In this document: positions 1 through 6,900 of the stretch, one piece after another
Numbering within the stretch: position 1 is the stretch's first letter
Layout of the letters: the number at the start of each line of letters is the position of its first letter
NCBI RefSeq assembly: GCF_016862435.1
Contig: NZ_BOMY01000026.1
Coordinates: 1 to 40,458, forward strand
DNA length: 40,458 nt
From: Paractinoplanes tereljensis
GTDB taxonomy: Bacteria > Actinomycetota > Actinomycetes > Mycobacteriales > Micromonosporaceae
Direction: 5' to 3'
Translations under genes and position numbers: made by a program
Notes under the pieces: model-generated
The model's input: the letters and a program-made list of their open reading frames with translations, nothing else
Databases searched by the model: none
Told to the model about the DNA's origin: nothing

Positions 1-90
1 TTGGACGGTGCCGGCTTGGACGGTGCCGGCTTGGACGGTGCCGGCTTGGACGGTGCCGGCTTGGACGGTGCCGGCTTGGACGGTGCCGGT
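1..90 (+). repeat. 15-bp tandem repeat, six copies, in coding sequence
   Basis: The unit ttggacggtgccggc is repeated six times in register. Only the last base of the sixth copy differs. Each unit encodes LDGAG. The array begins at the window edge, so the copy number may be higher. The length is a multiple of three, so gain or loss of units would keep the frame. Confidence 0.95.
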
Positions 91-1410
91 CCGATCGCGG
101 CGGGCTCGATCCCGGCGGGCCGGGCCGGGTTTAGCCCGATCGCGGCGGGCTCGATCCCTGCCGGTTGGGTCGGGTTCGGCTCGATCGCGGCGGGCTGGGT
201 CGGCTCTGACCCGCTCGAGGCGGACCCGGCCGAGGCGAACGCGGTCGGGGCCGACCTGATCGGGCTGGCCGAGCGGTGCCTACGGGCCGACGGCGGCATG
301 CCGCTCGCCATCGAGCCGTGGTTCCTGCGGCGGCGGTGGGCCGCTCCGGAGGGCGTGACGTTCGCGCTGCGCCCCTCCGAGGGCGGGCCGCTGCTTGCGG
401 CCGGGGCGGTCTGCCCCTCGGACGACGGCGTCATCGTGACCGGCCTGGTCGATCCGGACGCCCGCGGCCGAGGCCTAGGGGCCCGGGTTCTTGATCATGG
501 TTTGCTGCTCGCGGGCGACACCGCGGTCACCATCGAGACCGAGTCGCTGACCGACGCCGCTGCGGCGCTCTTCGAGTCGCGCGGCTTCAAACAGGTCTTC
601 GCCGAAGACATCATGCGAATCGCCCTGCCCAGCGCGCCGCCGGCCGGTCCTGCGGCCGCGAGTCCTGCGGCGGCCGACCTTACGGCCGCGGACCCTACGG
701 CCACGGATCCCAGGGCGGCCGGTCCTGCGACCGCGAGTCCCGCGGTGGCCGGTCCTGCGACCGCGAGTCCCGCGATGGCCGGTCCTACGGTGGCGGCTGG
801 TCCTACGTTGGCCGGTCCTGCGACCGCGAGTCCTGCGGTGGCCGGTCCTGCGACCGCGAGTCCTGCGGTGGCCGGTCCTGCGACCGCGAGTCCCGCGACG
901 GCCGGTCCTACGTCGGCCGGTCCTGCGGCTGAGGCGTCGGGTGGGTCTGTGGGGGTGGGGGCTGGGTGGGCGGATGGCCTTGAGGTCATTGGGTGGTCTG
1001 GCTCGGTGGCGGAGCGGTTTTATGCGGTCTACACGGCGGCGTTTCGGGAGCGGCCGGGGTTTCCGGGGGAATCCGCGGCTGAGTGGATCGCTGAGTATGA
1101 CGACGACGAGGAGTTTCGGGCGGAGTGGTCGGTGCTTGTCTCGGACTCCGGTGGGGACCTTGGGTTCGTCACTGCGGCCCTGGGGTGGATCGTGCAGGTG
1201 GGGGTTGTTCCGCGGGGGCGCGGGCGGGGGATCGGGGCGGCCCTCGTGCGGGAGGCGCTCGGGCGGATGGCGGCCGACGGCGCAGCCGAGGCCTGGCTCA
1301 ACGTCAACGTCAACAACCCGGGGGCGGCCGCGCTGTACCGGCGTCTCGGGTTTGTGGAGCGCGGGCGGCGGGCACGGTTCCGGCGAATCGGCACTGAACT
1401 AGCCTCCTAG
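1..1410 (+). CDS. Tandem GNAT acetyltransferase, mycothiol-synthase-like, 5' end uncertain
   Basis: Two GNAT folds are visible. The N-terminal one (about residues 85-207) has the acetyl-CoA loop [11 protein letters not shown]. The C-terminal one (about 325-465) has [18 protein letters not shown] followed by [14 protein letters not shown]. Two GNAT domains in one chain is the layout of mycothiol synthase MshD, where the C-terminal domain is the active one, so acetyl transfer to an amine is likely; the substrate is unknown. About 100 Ala/Pro/Thr-rich residues made of decapeptide repeats separate the domains, and the N-terminus is pentapeptide repeats of the GLDGA type. The frame is open to the first base of the window, so the true start may lie upstream; the first internal ATG (298) would cut into domain 1. 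True MshD is usually about 300 residues without such linkers, so I do not assign mshD. Confidence 0.75.
718..930 (+). repeat. 30-bp tandem repeat, inter-domain linker of the GNAT gene
   Basis: Units start at 718, 748, 811, 841 and 871 (30 bp each, encoding [14 protein letters not shown] decapeptides). A 33-bp variant sits at 778-810 and two 15-bp half units at 901-930. The copies differ mainly by single changes in the last codons. The array encodes the linker between the two acetyltransferase domains. Confidence 0.9.
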
Positions 1411-1418
1411 GACGGGTA

Positions 1419-1452
1419 GGGGCTGCGGCTACGGACCGCGCTGTATAGCCCC
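1419..1452 (+). terminator. Possible hairpin terminator after the GNAT gene
   Basis: GGGGCT (1419-1424) pairs with AGCCCC (1447-1452), with an inner GCGG/CCGC pairing. It starts eight bases after the stop codon. No T-run follows, so the call rests only on position and the dyad. Confidence 0.35.
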
Positions 1453-1570
1453 GGGCTGCCCGGCAGGCGTTACGCTTGGCCCAGGGTCACCTGTGGAAAG
1501 GGAGAGGCTCGACACGCTTTGCCGGGGTGCCCTGCCGTTGCGCCTTGTGATGAGACACAATGGCTGCCGT

Positions 1571-1740
1571 ACGTGGGAGGGGAGTATTCCCTCGCGCCGG
1601 TCTCGTCAACACGGAATGCCCCCCAGTGGGCTACCCGGGGCCGGCGGTCGCCGAAAGGCGGCGGAAGAGACCTCCGACAGCCGTAAGTCGCTGTGCCCGC
1701 TCTCCGAGCGGACGCAGGGTCGCACCGTGTCTGCCGGAGG
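1571..1740 (+). promoter_or_regulatory. yybP-ykoY-like (Mn2+) riboswitch leader of the terC gene
   Basis: The segment has the GGGGAGTA and GTCAACAC elements and a 3' GAAGAGACCTCC that I associate with the yybP-ykoY family, known to sense manganese and to precede TerC-family genes. P1 would be GGAGG (1576-1580) with CCTCC (1671-1675). A CGCC-GAAA-GGCG tetraloop hairpin lies at 1649-1660 and a CCGCTC-TCC-GAGCGG hairpin at 1697-1711. CCTCCGACAG (1671-1680) can also pair with CTGCCGGAGG (1731-1740), which contains the Shine-Dalgarno, with one mismatch in ten. Aptamer P1 and SD sequestration are therefore mutually exclusive, the expected logic of a translational ON switch. The family call is from memory of the consensus. 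Confidence 0.68.
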
Positions 1741-1746
1741 TTCCTG

Positions 1747-2748
1747 TTGTCTGTGTCCGCCTGGGTGTGGATCGCCACACTCGTCGCCCTCATCGCCGTT
1801 CTCGCCGTTGATCTGCTGATCATCGGCCGGCGGCCGCATGAGCCCTCCGTGAAGGAATCCGGCGGGTGGGTGGCGCTGTATGTCGGGCTGGCGGTCGTTT
1901 TCGGCATCGGGGTCTGGATCACCGCGGGCGGGCGGTACGCGGGTGAGTTCTACACCGGCTGGCTGACCGAATATTCGCTGTCGGTCGACAACCTTTTCGT
2001 CTTCGTCATCATCATGGCCCGGTTCTCGGTGCCCCGGCAGTTCCAGCAGAAGGTGCTGCTCATCGGCATCGTGCTGGCGCTGCTGATGCGCGGCCTGTTC
2101 ATCGCGGCCGGTGCCGCCCTGATCGCCCAGTTCTCCTGGGTCTTCTACATCTTCGGCGCGTTCCTCGTCTACACGGCGATCAACCTGCTGAAGGAGGGCG
2201 AGAACGACGAGGACGACTTCAACGAGAACGTCCTGATCCGGTGGGCCAAGAAGGTGCTGCCGGTGTCGAACTCGTTCGGTGACGGCCGGATGATGACGGT
2301 CAGCTCGGTGGGGAAGCGGATGTTCACGCCGCTGCTGATCGTGACGATCGCGATCGGGACCACCGACCTGCTGTTCGCGCTGGACTCGATTCCGGCGATC
2401 TTCGGCATCACCAAGGAGCCCTACCTGGTCTTCACGGCGAACATCTTCGCCCTGATGGGCCTGCGCCAGCTCTACTTCCTGCTGGGTGGCCTGCTGGAAC
2501 GCCTGGTCTACCTCAACTACGGGCTGGCCGCGGTGCTGGCCTTCATCGGCGTGAAGCTGTTCCTCGAGGCCCTGCACACCAACACCCTGCCGTTCATCAA
2601 CGGCGGCGAGGGCGTGCACTGGGCGCCGGAGATCCCGATCTGGCTGTCGCTGCTGGTCATCATCGGCACGCTCGGGGTGGCGACCGTGGCCAGCCTGGTG
2701 AAGTCGTCCCGGGACGCGAAACGCGCGTTAGTGGACGCGAAATCCTAG
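1747..2748 (+). CDS. TerC-family integral membrane protein (likely Mn2+ exporter)
   Basis: A 333-residue polytopic membrane protein of the TerC family. It has the two conserved acidic membrane motifs SVDN (about residues 79-82) and FALDSIPAIFGIT (Asp near 213), with about eight hydrophobic segments. TerC proteins in Bacillus (MeeF/MeeY) export manganese, partly to load exported enzymes, which fits the manganese-type riboswitch just upstream. I chose TTG 1747 because GGAGG (1736-1740) lies six bases before it and the product then begins directly with the first membrane segment. GTG 1753 is the alternative. The frame stays open upstream to 1693, but that stretch is the riboswitch expression platform. 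It converges on typA, with two hairpins between them. Specificity for Mn2+ is inferred from family and leader. Confidence 0.88.
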   Translation: MSVSAWVWIATLVALIAVLAVDLLIIGRRPHEPSVKESGGWVALYVGLAVVFGIGVWITAGGRYAGEFYTGWLTEYSLSVDNLFVFVIIMARFSVPRQFQQKVLLIGIVLALLMRGLFIAAGAALIAQFSWVFYIFGAFLVYTAINLLKEGENDEDDFNENVLIRWAKKVLPVSNSFGDGRMMTVSSVGKRMFTPLLIVTIAIGTTDLLFALDSIPAIFGITKEPYLVFTANIFALMGLRQLYFLLGGLLERLVYLNYGLAAVLAFIGVKLFLEALHTNTLPFINGGEGVHWAPEIPIWLSLLVIIGTLGVATVASLVKSSRDAKRALVDAKS

Positions 2749-2770
2749 AAAAGAAGGCCTAGAAAGCACA

Positions 2771-2811
2771 CAGCCCGATGGTCGCGCTGGAAAGCGCGGC
2801 CAATCGGGCTG
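2771..2811. terminator. Hairpin between convergent terC-family gene and typA
   Basis: CAGCCCGAT (2771-2779) pairs with ATCGGGCTG (2803-2811), with an inner CGCGCT/AGCGCG stem around a GGAA loop. There is no T-run, which is common for actinobacterial intrinsic terminators. Its position between two convergent genes suggests bidirectional use. Confidence 0.65.
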
Positions 2812-2827
2812 CTGGCGTTGTGGCAGC

Positions 2828-2854
2828 GGTGCCCCACCTTGCGGTTGGGGCACC
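2828..2854. terminator. Second hairpin in the same convergent gap
   Basis: GGTGCCCCA (2828-2836) pairs with TGGGGCACC (2846-2854) around a nine-base loop. It probably terminates typA on the minus strand. It shares the stretch caccttgcgg and a CACCC end with the hairpin at 29794-29822 after tpiA. Confidence 0.6.
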
Positions 2855-2876
2855 CCTACGGCGTATCTATAAAGGT

Positions 2877-4739
2877 TTACTGGTGTTTGCGGCGGGCCGC
2901 GGCCCGGCCTCGCGCCTGCTGGTCGAGGACGACCTTGCGGATGCGAACCGCGGCCGGCGTCACCTCGACGCACTCGTCCTCGCGGCAGAACTCGAGAGCC
3001 TGCTCCAGGGACAGCTTGCGCGGCGGGATCACCTTTTCGGTGTTGTCGGCGCTTGCCGCGCGCATGTTGGTGAGCTTCTTTTCCTTGGTGATGTTGACGT
3101 CCATGTCGTCCTCGCGAGAGTTCTCGCCGACGATCATGCCTTCGTAGACCTCAGTCGTCGCTTCGACGAACAGCTGACCGCGTTCCTGGATGTTGATCAT
3201 CGCGAACGGGGTGACCGCGCCGGCCCGGTCGGCGACCAGCGAACCGTTGCTGCGGGTGCGTAGCTCGCCGAACCAGGGCTCGTAGTCCTCGAAGAGGTGG
3301 TGCATGATGCCGGTGCCGCGGGTCTCGGTGAGGAACTCGGTGCGGAAGCCGATCAGGCCGCGCGCCGGGACCAGCCACTCCATCCGCAGCCAGCCGGTGC
3401 CGTGGTTGATCAGCTCTTCCATCCGGCCCTTGCGGGTCGACAGCAGCGTGGTGATGGCGCCCATGTATTCGTCGGGGGCGTCGATGGTGAGGCGCTCGAC
3501 CGGCTCGTGCACCTTGCCGTCGATGGTCTTGGTGACCACCTGGGGCTTGCCGACGGTCAGCTCGTAGGACTCGCGGCGCATCTGCTCGACCAGGATGGCG
3601 AGGGCGAGCTCGCCACGGCCCTGGACCTCCCAGGCGTCGGGGCGCTCGGTCGGGAGGACCCGCAGCGAGACGTTACCGATGAGCTCGCGGTCGAGGCGGT
3701 CCTTGACCATGCGGGCCGTGACCTTGGCGCCCTTGACCTTGCCGACCAGCGGCGACGTGTTGGTGCCGAGGACCATCGAGATGGCCGGCTCGTCCACCGT
3801 GATCAGCGGCAGCGGGATCGGGTTCTCCGCGTCGGCCAGCGTCTCGCCGATCATGATGTCGGAGATGCCGGCGATGGCGATGATGTCGCCGGGACCGGCG
3901 TTCTCGGCCGGCTTGCGGTCGAGGCCCTCGGTGATCAGCAGCTCGGAGATGCGGACGTTGCTGATCGTGCCGTCGGTCTTGCACCAGGCCACGGTCTGAC
4001 CCTTGCGGATCGTGCCCTCGTGCACGCGGCAGAGCGCGAGCCGGCCCAGGAAGTTGGACGAGTCGAGGTTGACGACGTGGGCCTGCAGCGGCGCGCCCTC
4101 GGTGAAGGTCGGCGCCGGGATGGTCTCGAGGATGGTGTTGAACAGGACCTCGAGGTCGGTGCTGTCCTCCGGGACGGTGCCGTCCTTGGGCTGGGTCAGC
4201 GAGGCGATGCCGTCGCGGGCGCACGCGTAGACGATCGGGAACTCGATCTGGTGCTCGTCGGCGTCGAGGTCGAGGAAGAGCTCGTAGGTCTCGTCGACGA
4301 CCTCCTTGATCCGGGCGTCGGGACGGTCGACCTTGTTGATGATCAGAATGATCGGGAGCTTGGCCGCGAGGGCCTTGCGGAGCACGAACCGCGTCTGCGG
4401 CAGCGGGCCCTCGGAGGCATCGACCAGCAGCGCGACGCCGTCGACCATGGTGAGGCCGCGCTCGACCTCACCACCGAAGTCGGCGTGGCCGGGGGTGTCG
4501 ATGATGTTGATGGTGACCGGGTCGCCCTCGGCCGGCTGGTAACTGATGGCCGTGTTCTTGGCGAGAATGGTGATGCCCTTTTCCCGCTCCAGGTCCATGG
4601 AGTCCATGGCGCGGTCGGCCATCTCGCCACGCGCGTGGGACTGGCTCCCCTGGCGCAGCATGGCGTCGACCAGGGTGGTTTTGCCATGGTCGACGTGAGC
4701 GATGATGGCGACGTTGCGTAGGTCGGTGCGGGTCTGCAT
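2877..4739 (-). CDS. typA: Ribosome-associated translational GTPase TypA/BipA
   Basis: A 620-residue translational GTPase of EF-G-like layout. The G domain shows AHVDHGKTTLVDAML (G1, about residues 15-29), DTPGHADFGGEVERG (G3) and NKVDRPDAR (G4). It is followed by the beta-barrel domain and the EF-G III/V-type domains. The C-terminus is the TypA-specific region, ending in a basic Arg-rich tail. TypA/BipA acts on the 70S ribosome in 50S assembly and in stress or cold adaptation. The length matches the family (about 610-635). The start ATG 4739 places the G1 motif at the normal distance from the N-terminus. It is monocistronic, between two plus-strand genes. Confidence 0.95.
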   Translation of the reverse strand: MQTRTDLRNVAIIAHVDHGKTTLVDAMLRQGSQSHARGEMADRAMDSMDLEREKGITILAKNTAISYQPAEGDPVTINIIDTPGHADFGGEVERGLTMVDGVALLVDASEGPLPQTRFVLRKALAAKLPIILIINKVDRPDARIKEVVDETYELFLDLDADEHQIEFPIVYACARDGIASLTQPKDGTVPEDSTDLEVLFNTILETIPAPTFTEGAPLQAHVVNLDSSNFLGRLALCRVHEGTIRKGQTVAWCKTDGTISNVRISELLITEGLDRKPAENAGPGDIIAIAGISDIMIGETLADAENPIPLPLITVDEPAISMVLGTNTSPLVGKVKGAKVTARMVKDRLDRELIGNVSLRVLPTERPDAWEVQGRGELALAILVEQMRRESYELTVGKPQVVTKTIDGKVHEPVERLTIDAPDEYMGAITTLLSTRKGRMEELINHGTGWLRMEWLVPARGLIGFRTEFLTETRGTGIMHHLFEDYEPWFGELRTRSNGSLVADRAGAVTPFAMINIQERGQLFVEATTEVYEGMIVGENSREDDMDVNITKEKKLTNMRAASADNTEKVIPPRKLSLEQALEFCREDECVEVTPAAVRIRKVVLDQQARGRAAARRKHQ

Positions 4740-4889
4740 AGAGCTATTGTCCCCGGTCTTGGTTGCTGGCGTGGGTCCGGGGGGTGACCGCGAAACTCGG
4801 GTTGTTTGTCCGTAATCGCCGGGCAGCGGATCTTGGCTGAGGGCTGTTAGCGTTCGGCGGCGGCGAGTTCACGGGGAAGGTGGTCGTCG

Positions 4890-5663
4890 ATGGCGCATCG
4901 ATGGAAAGTGCTTGCGGCGGTGGTCGCCTTGATCGTCGCGGCTGGATGCGGGCTGACCGGTAAGGACGAGCCGGCGTTCGTGGCGGCGCCCACACCCTCG
5001 GCCGAGCCCACGTTCGACCTGGAGACCGAGTCGCCGACACCATCTCCCGAGGCCACTTCGAAAAAGCCGACGGCGAAGCCGAAGACGGCCGAGCCGACCC
5101 AGCCGGCGTTCTGGAGCCAGCTGCCCGACTGCGCGCACTACGACAAGACCAAGGCGGTGCCTAAGGGCACCATCAAGGTCGCGCTGAAGGCGGCCGCCGG
5201 GCGCACCTACTGGAACACCGAGGCGCCCCAGCTGAAGCTCAACTATCCGCTGCTCAAGGCGGTGGCCTGGCAGGAGAGCGGCTGGCAGAGCAACATCCAC
5301 AACTGTGACGGCGGCGCCGGGATCATGCAGGTCATGCCGGCCACCGTCGACATGATCAATCAGCGGTTCGGGCTGGCCTACAACCCGTCGTTGTTCCAGG
5401 ACAACGCATATGTCGGGGCCAACTACGTGGCGTGGCTGACCAAGTGGGCCGGCGACAAGTACTTCAAGAGCACCAACTACAACCTGAGCACGAGCAAGTG
5501 CAAGACGCACTCGTCGTGGTGTCTGCTCAACGTGGTGATCGCGGGTTACAACGCGGGCCAGGGCGGGATCGAGGCGGCGGCGGAGAGCAAGACCCTGCCC
5601 AACCCGGAGTACGTGGCGGCGGTCCGCTCGTTGATGACCCGGTGCCAGTGCGATAAGTACTGA
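4890..5663 (+). CDS. Lytic transglycosylase (SLT domain) lipoprotein
   Basis: A 257-residue secreted protein. A hydrophobic signal segment ends in the lipobox-like VAAGC (Cys about residue 20), so it is probably lipid-anchored. A Pro/Thr/Lys-rich spacer (about 30-75) follows, then a C-terminal lysozyme-like domain. That domain has the SLT hallmarks: catalytic Glu in QESGW (about 127-131), GIMQVMP (about 147) and YNAGQGG near the end. Such enzymes cleave the glycan strands of peptidoglycan outside the membrane. Cysteines in HNCDGG, SKCKTHSSWC and RCQC may form disulfides. It is divergent from typA and followed by its own promoter-like spacer, so it is probably monocistronic. I saw no c-di-AMP (ydaO) element in the 150-bp upstream gap. 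Confidence 0.87.
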   Translation: MAHRWKVLAAVVALIVAAGCGLTGKDEPAFVAAPTPSAEPTFDLETESPTPSPEATSKKPTAKPKTAEPTQPAFWSQLPDCAHYDKTKAVPKGTIKVALKAAAGRTYWNTEAPQLKLNYPLLKAVAWQESGWQSNIHNCDGGAGIMQVMPATVDMINQRFGLAYNPSLFQDNAYVGANYVAWLTKWAGDKYFKSTNYNLSTSKCKTHSSWCLLNVVIAGYNAGQGGIEAAAESKTLPNPEYVAAVRSLMTRCQCDKY

Positions 5664-5681
5664 GCCTGCGAGCTACACTTT

Positions 5682-5711
5682 TTGTCGTGCGCCTGGGGAC
5701 TGTAGTAGGGT
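5682..5711 (+). promoter_or_regulatory. Promoter of the L11-like gene
   Basis: TTGTCG (5682-5687) and TAGGGT (5706-5711) are separated by exactly 18 bases, a good match to the actinobacterial housekeeping pattern. Transcription from about 5718 would give a leader of about 70 bases containing the hairpin at 5744-5770. Confidence 0.6.
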
Positions 5712-5743
5712 CCGCAGGTTAGTCGTGTGTTGATGATGCTGGC

Positions 5744-5770
5744 GAGCTGCGGTTTCAAAGCTTGCAGCTC
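5744..5770 (+). promoter_or_regulatory. Leader hairpin next to the L11-like ribosome binding site
   Basis: GAGCTGC (5744-5750) pairs perfectly with GCAGCTC (5764-5770). The Shine-Dalgarno AAGGAG follows at 5776-5781. It lies between promoter and RBS, so it could modulate translation; no ligand or protein is implied by the sequence. Confidence 0.45.
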
Positions 5771-5790
5771 ACCCTAAGGAGCCTTACGCA

Positions 5791-6216
5791 ATGCCGCCCA
5801 AGAAAAAGACCCATGAGGTAACCCTCGCGCTTGAGGCGGGTAACGCCGCGATGGTCGACCTCGGCAAGATGCTTGGTCCGACCGGGGCCAACATGCGGGC
5901 CGTGAAGGTGGAGTACGACGAGGCCACCTCGAAGAACCGGGGCGAGATCATCCCGGTCGTCGTCTCCGTCTACGAGGACCGCAGCCACACGCTGCTCTAC
6001 AAGACGCCGCCGACGAGCTTCCTGATCCGCAAGGCTCTGGGGATCCAGTCCGGCGCGTCGAACCCGCTGACCCAGACGGTCGGCACCCTGAGCACCACCC
6101 AGGTCAAGGAGATTGCCGAGCGCAAGCTCCCCGACCTGAACGCGAACGACATCGCCGCCGCGGTCAACATCGTGGCCGGCACCGCACGCTCGATGGGTGT
6201 CAAGGTCGCGCAGTAA
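5791..6216 (+). CDS. Divergent ribosomal protein L11 (uL11) paralogue
   Basis: A 141-residue protein with the length and end-to-end layout of L11. The C-terminal rRNA-binding domain is well kept: DLNANDIAAAV followed by IVAGTARSMGV, plus YEDRSHTLLYKTPP in the middle. The N-terminal domain is not. Where L11 has AN(P)xPPVGPALGQxGVN, this protein has NAAMVDLGKMLGPTGAN (residues 18-34), one residue shorter and with all three conserved prolines lost. That loop contacts thiostrepton-type drugs and translation factors and supports RelA activation in normal L11. The usual rplK lies beside rplA near secE-nusG; neither neighbour is present here, so this is an extra copy. AAGGAG at 5776-5781 supports ATG 5791. 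I infer a variant that can bind the GTPase-centre rRNA with altered factor or drug contacts. Confidence 0.85.
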   Translation: MPPKKKTHEVTLALEAGNAAMVDLGKMLGPTGANMRAVKVEYDEATSKNRGEIIPVVVSVYEDRSHTLLYKTPPTSFLIRKALGIQSGASNPLTQTVGTLSTTQVKEIAERKLPDLNANDIAAAVNIVAGTARSMGVKVAQ

Positions 6217-6228
6217 CACTCGTGCTTG

Positions 6229-6843
6229 TCAACGGCTCCCGGGATCTTCCCGGGAGCCGTTTTTAATGACGTCGTCGATCAAGCCGTACGCGACGGCCTC
6301 GTCGGCGCTCAGCGTCCGGCCGGCCGCCAGGTCGTCCTCGATCCGGCTGCGGGGCTGGCCGGTCACCTCGACCAAACGCAGCACGATCTCCTCCAGCTCA
6401 CGCAGGTGCTGGCCGGCGGCCCGGGTCACCTCGTCGGCGGTGCCGGTCACCCCGGTGGCGCGCGGTTCGGTCAGCTTGAACCGGGCGTGCCGGTAGGCGG
6501 TGCGTTTCTCGGCCGCGGCCAGCACGGCCACCACCGCGCCGACCGCCTGGGCGGTGACCAGGGCGTGCACCGGGGCGGTCATCGTGTCGATCACGTCGAT
6601 CACGGTGAGGGCCGCGCTCAGATCGCCGCCGTCGCCGGACACGTGCAGCTGGACCGGGGCCGGGCCGGCCGCGTCGAGGGTGAGCAGGGCCGCCGAGATG
6701 CCGGTGGCGGCGTCGTTGGTGAGATGGCCGCGGATCATGACGATGCGCTGGTCGAAGAGGCGTTCCTCGAGCCAGGCGGGCAGGCCGGGACCGGGCACGG
6801 GCTCGTTTTGCGGGGGCCGGCCCCAGCTCGGATCGTGCCGCAT
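6229..6843 (-). CDS. ClpP-like pseudoprotease lacking catalytic Ser and His
   Basis: A 204-residue member of the ClpP/crotonase fold. ClpP landmarks are recognisable: RIVMIRGHL (about 33-41), SGDGGDLSAAL (69-79), EEIVLRLVEVTGQP, and SADEAVAYGLIDDVI near the C-terminus. The active site is broken. The ClpP motif AASMGA is replaced by AQAVGAVV (98-104), with no Ser, and MIHQP is replaced by KLTEP (123-127), losing His. The Asp position appears kept. It is therefore probably not a peptidase; family precedent is the inactive ClpR-type subunit that joins mixed Clp rings, or a chaperone-like role. ATG 6843 is preceded by GGAAG. It is divergent from the GntR gene and convergent with the L11-like gene, whose terminator overlaps its last 11 codons. 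Confidence 0.8.
   Translation of the reverse strand: MRHDPSWGRPPQNEPVPGPGLPAWLEERLFDQRIVMIRGHLTNDAATGISAALLTLDAAGPAPVQLHVSGDGGDLSAALTVIDVIDTMTAPVHALVTAQAVGAVVAVLAAAEKRTAYRHARFKLTEPRATGVTGTADEVTRAAGQHLRELEEIVLRLVEVTGQPRSRIEDDLAAGRTLSADEAVAYGLIDDVIKNGSREDPGSR
6231..6264 (+). terminator. Intrinsic terminator of the L11-like gene
   Basis: AACGGCTCCCGGGA (6231-6244) pairs perfectly with TCCCGGGAGCCGTT (6248-6261) around a three-base loop and runs into T residues. It starts 14 bases after the stop. It also encodes the last codons of the convergent ClpP-like gene on the other strand. Confidence 0.9.
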
Positions 6844-6888
6844 GCTTCCAGCCTAGTCACTTGTAGCGGGGCTGTAACCGGAGCGGTT

Positions 6889-6894
6889 TAGGGT
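6889..6894 (+). promoter_or_regulatory. -10 box of the GntR-family gene, leaderless
   Basis: TAGGGT ends six bases before ATG 6901 and no Shine-Dalgarno fits between. This places the expected transcription start on or next to the start codon. No convincing -35 is present at the usual distance. Confidence 0.5.
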
Positions 6895-6900
6895 CCGGGC

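Noticed and set aside
1..930. Tandem repeats as a CRISPR array
   Set aside because: Units are contiguous without unique spacers, keep the reading frame and encode protein linker.
3297..4721. 474-codon plus-strand frame opposite typA, and the similar frame 8947-10377 opposite the permease
   Set aside because: Repetitive Asp/Gly/Val/Arg-rich translation typical of antisense frames; the opposing genes are well supported.
4740..4889. c-di-AMP (ydaO-type) riboswitch before the lytic transglycosylase
   Set aside because: Such elements precede actinobacterial wall hydrolases, but this gap is only 150 bp and I could not find the conserved core.
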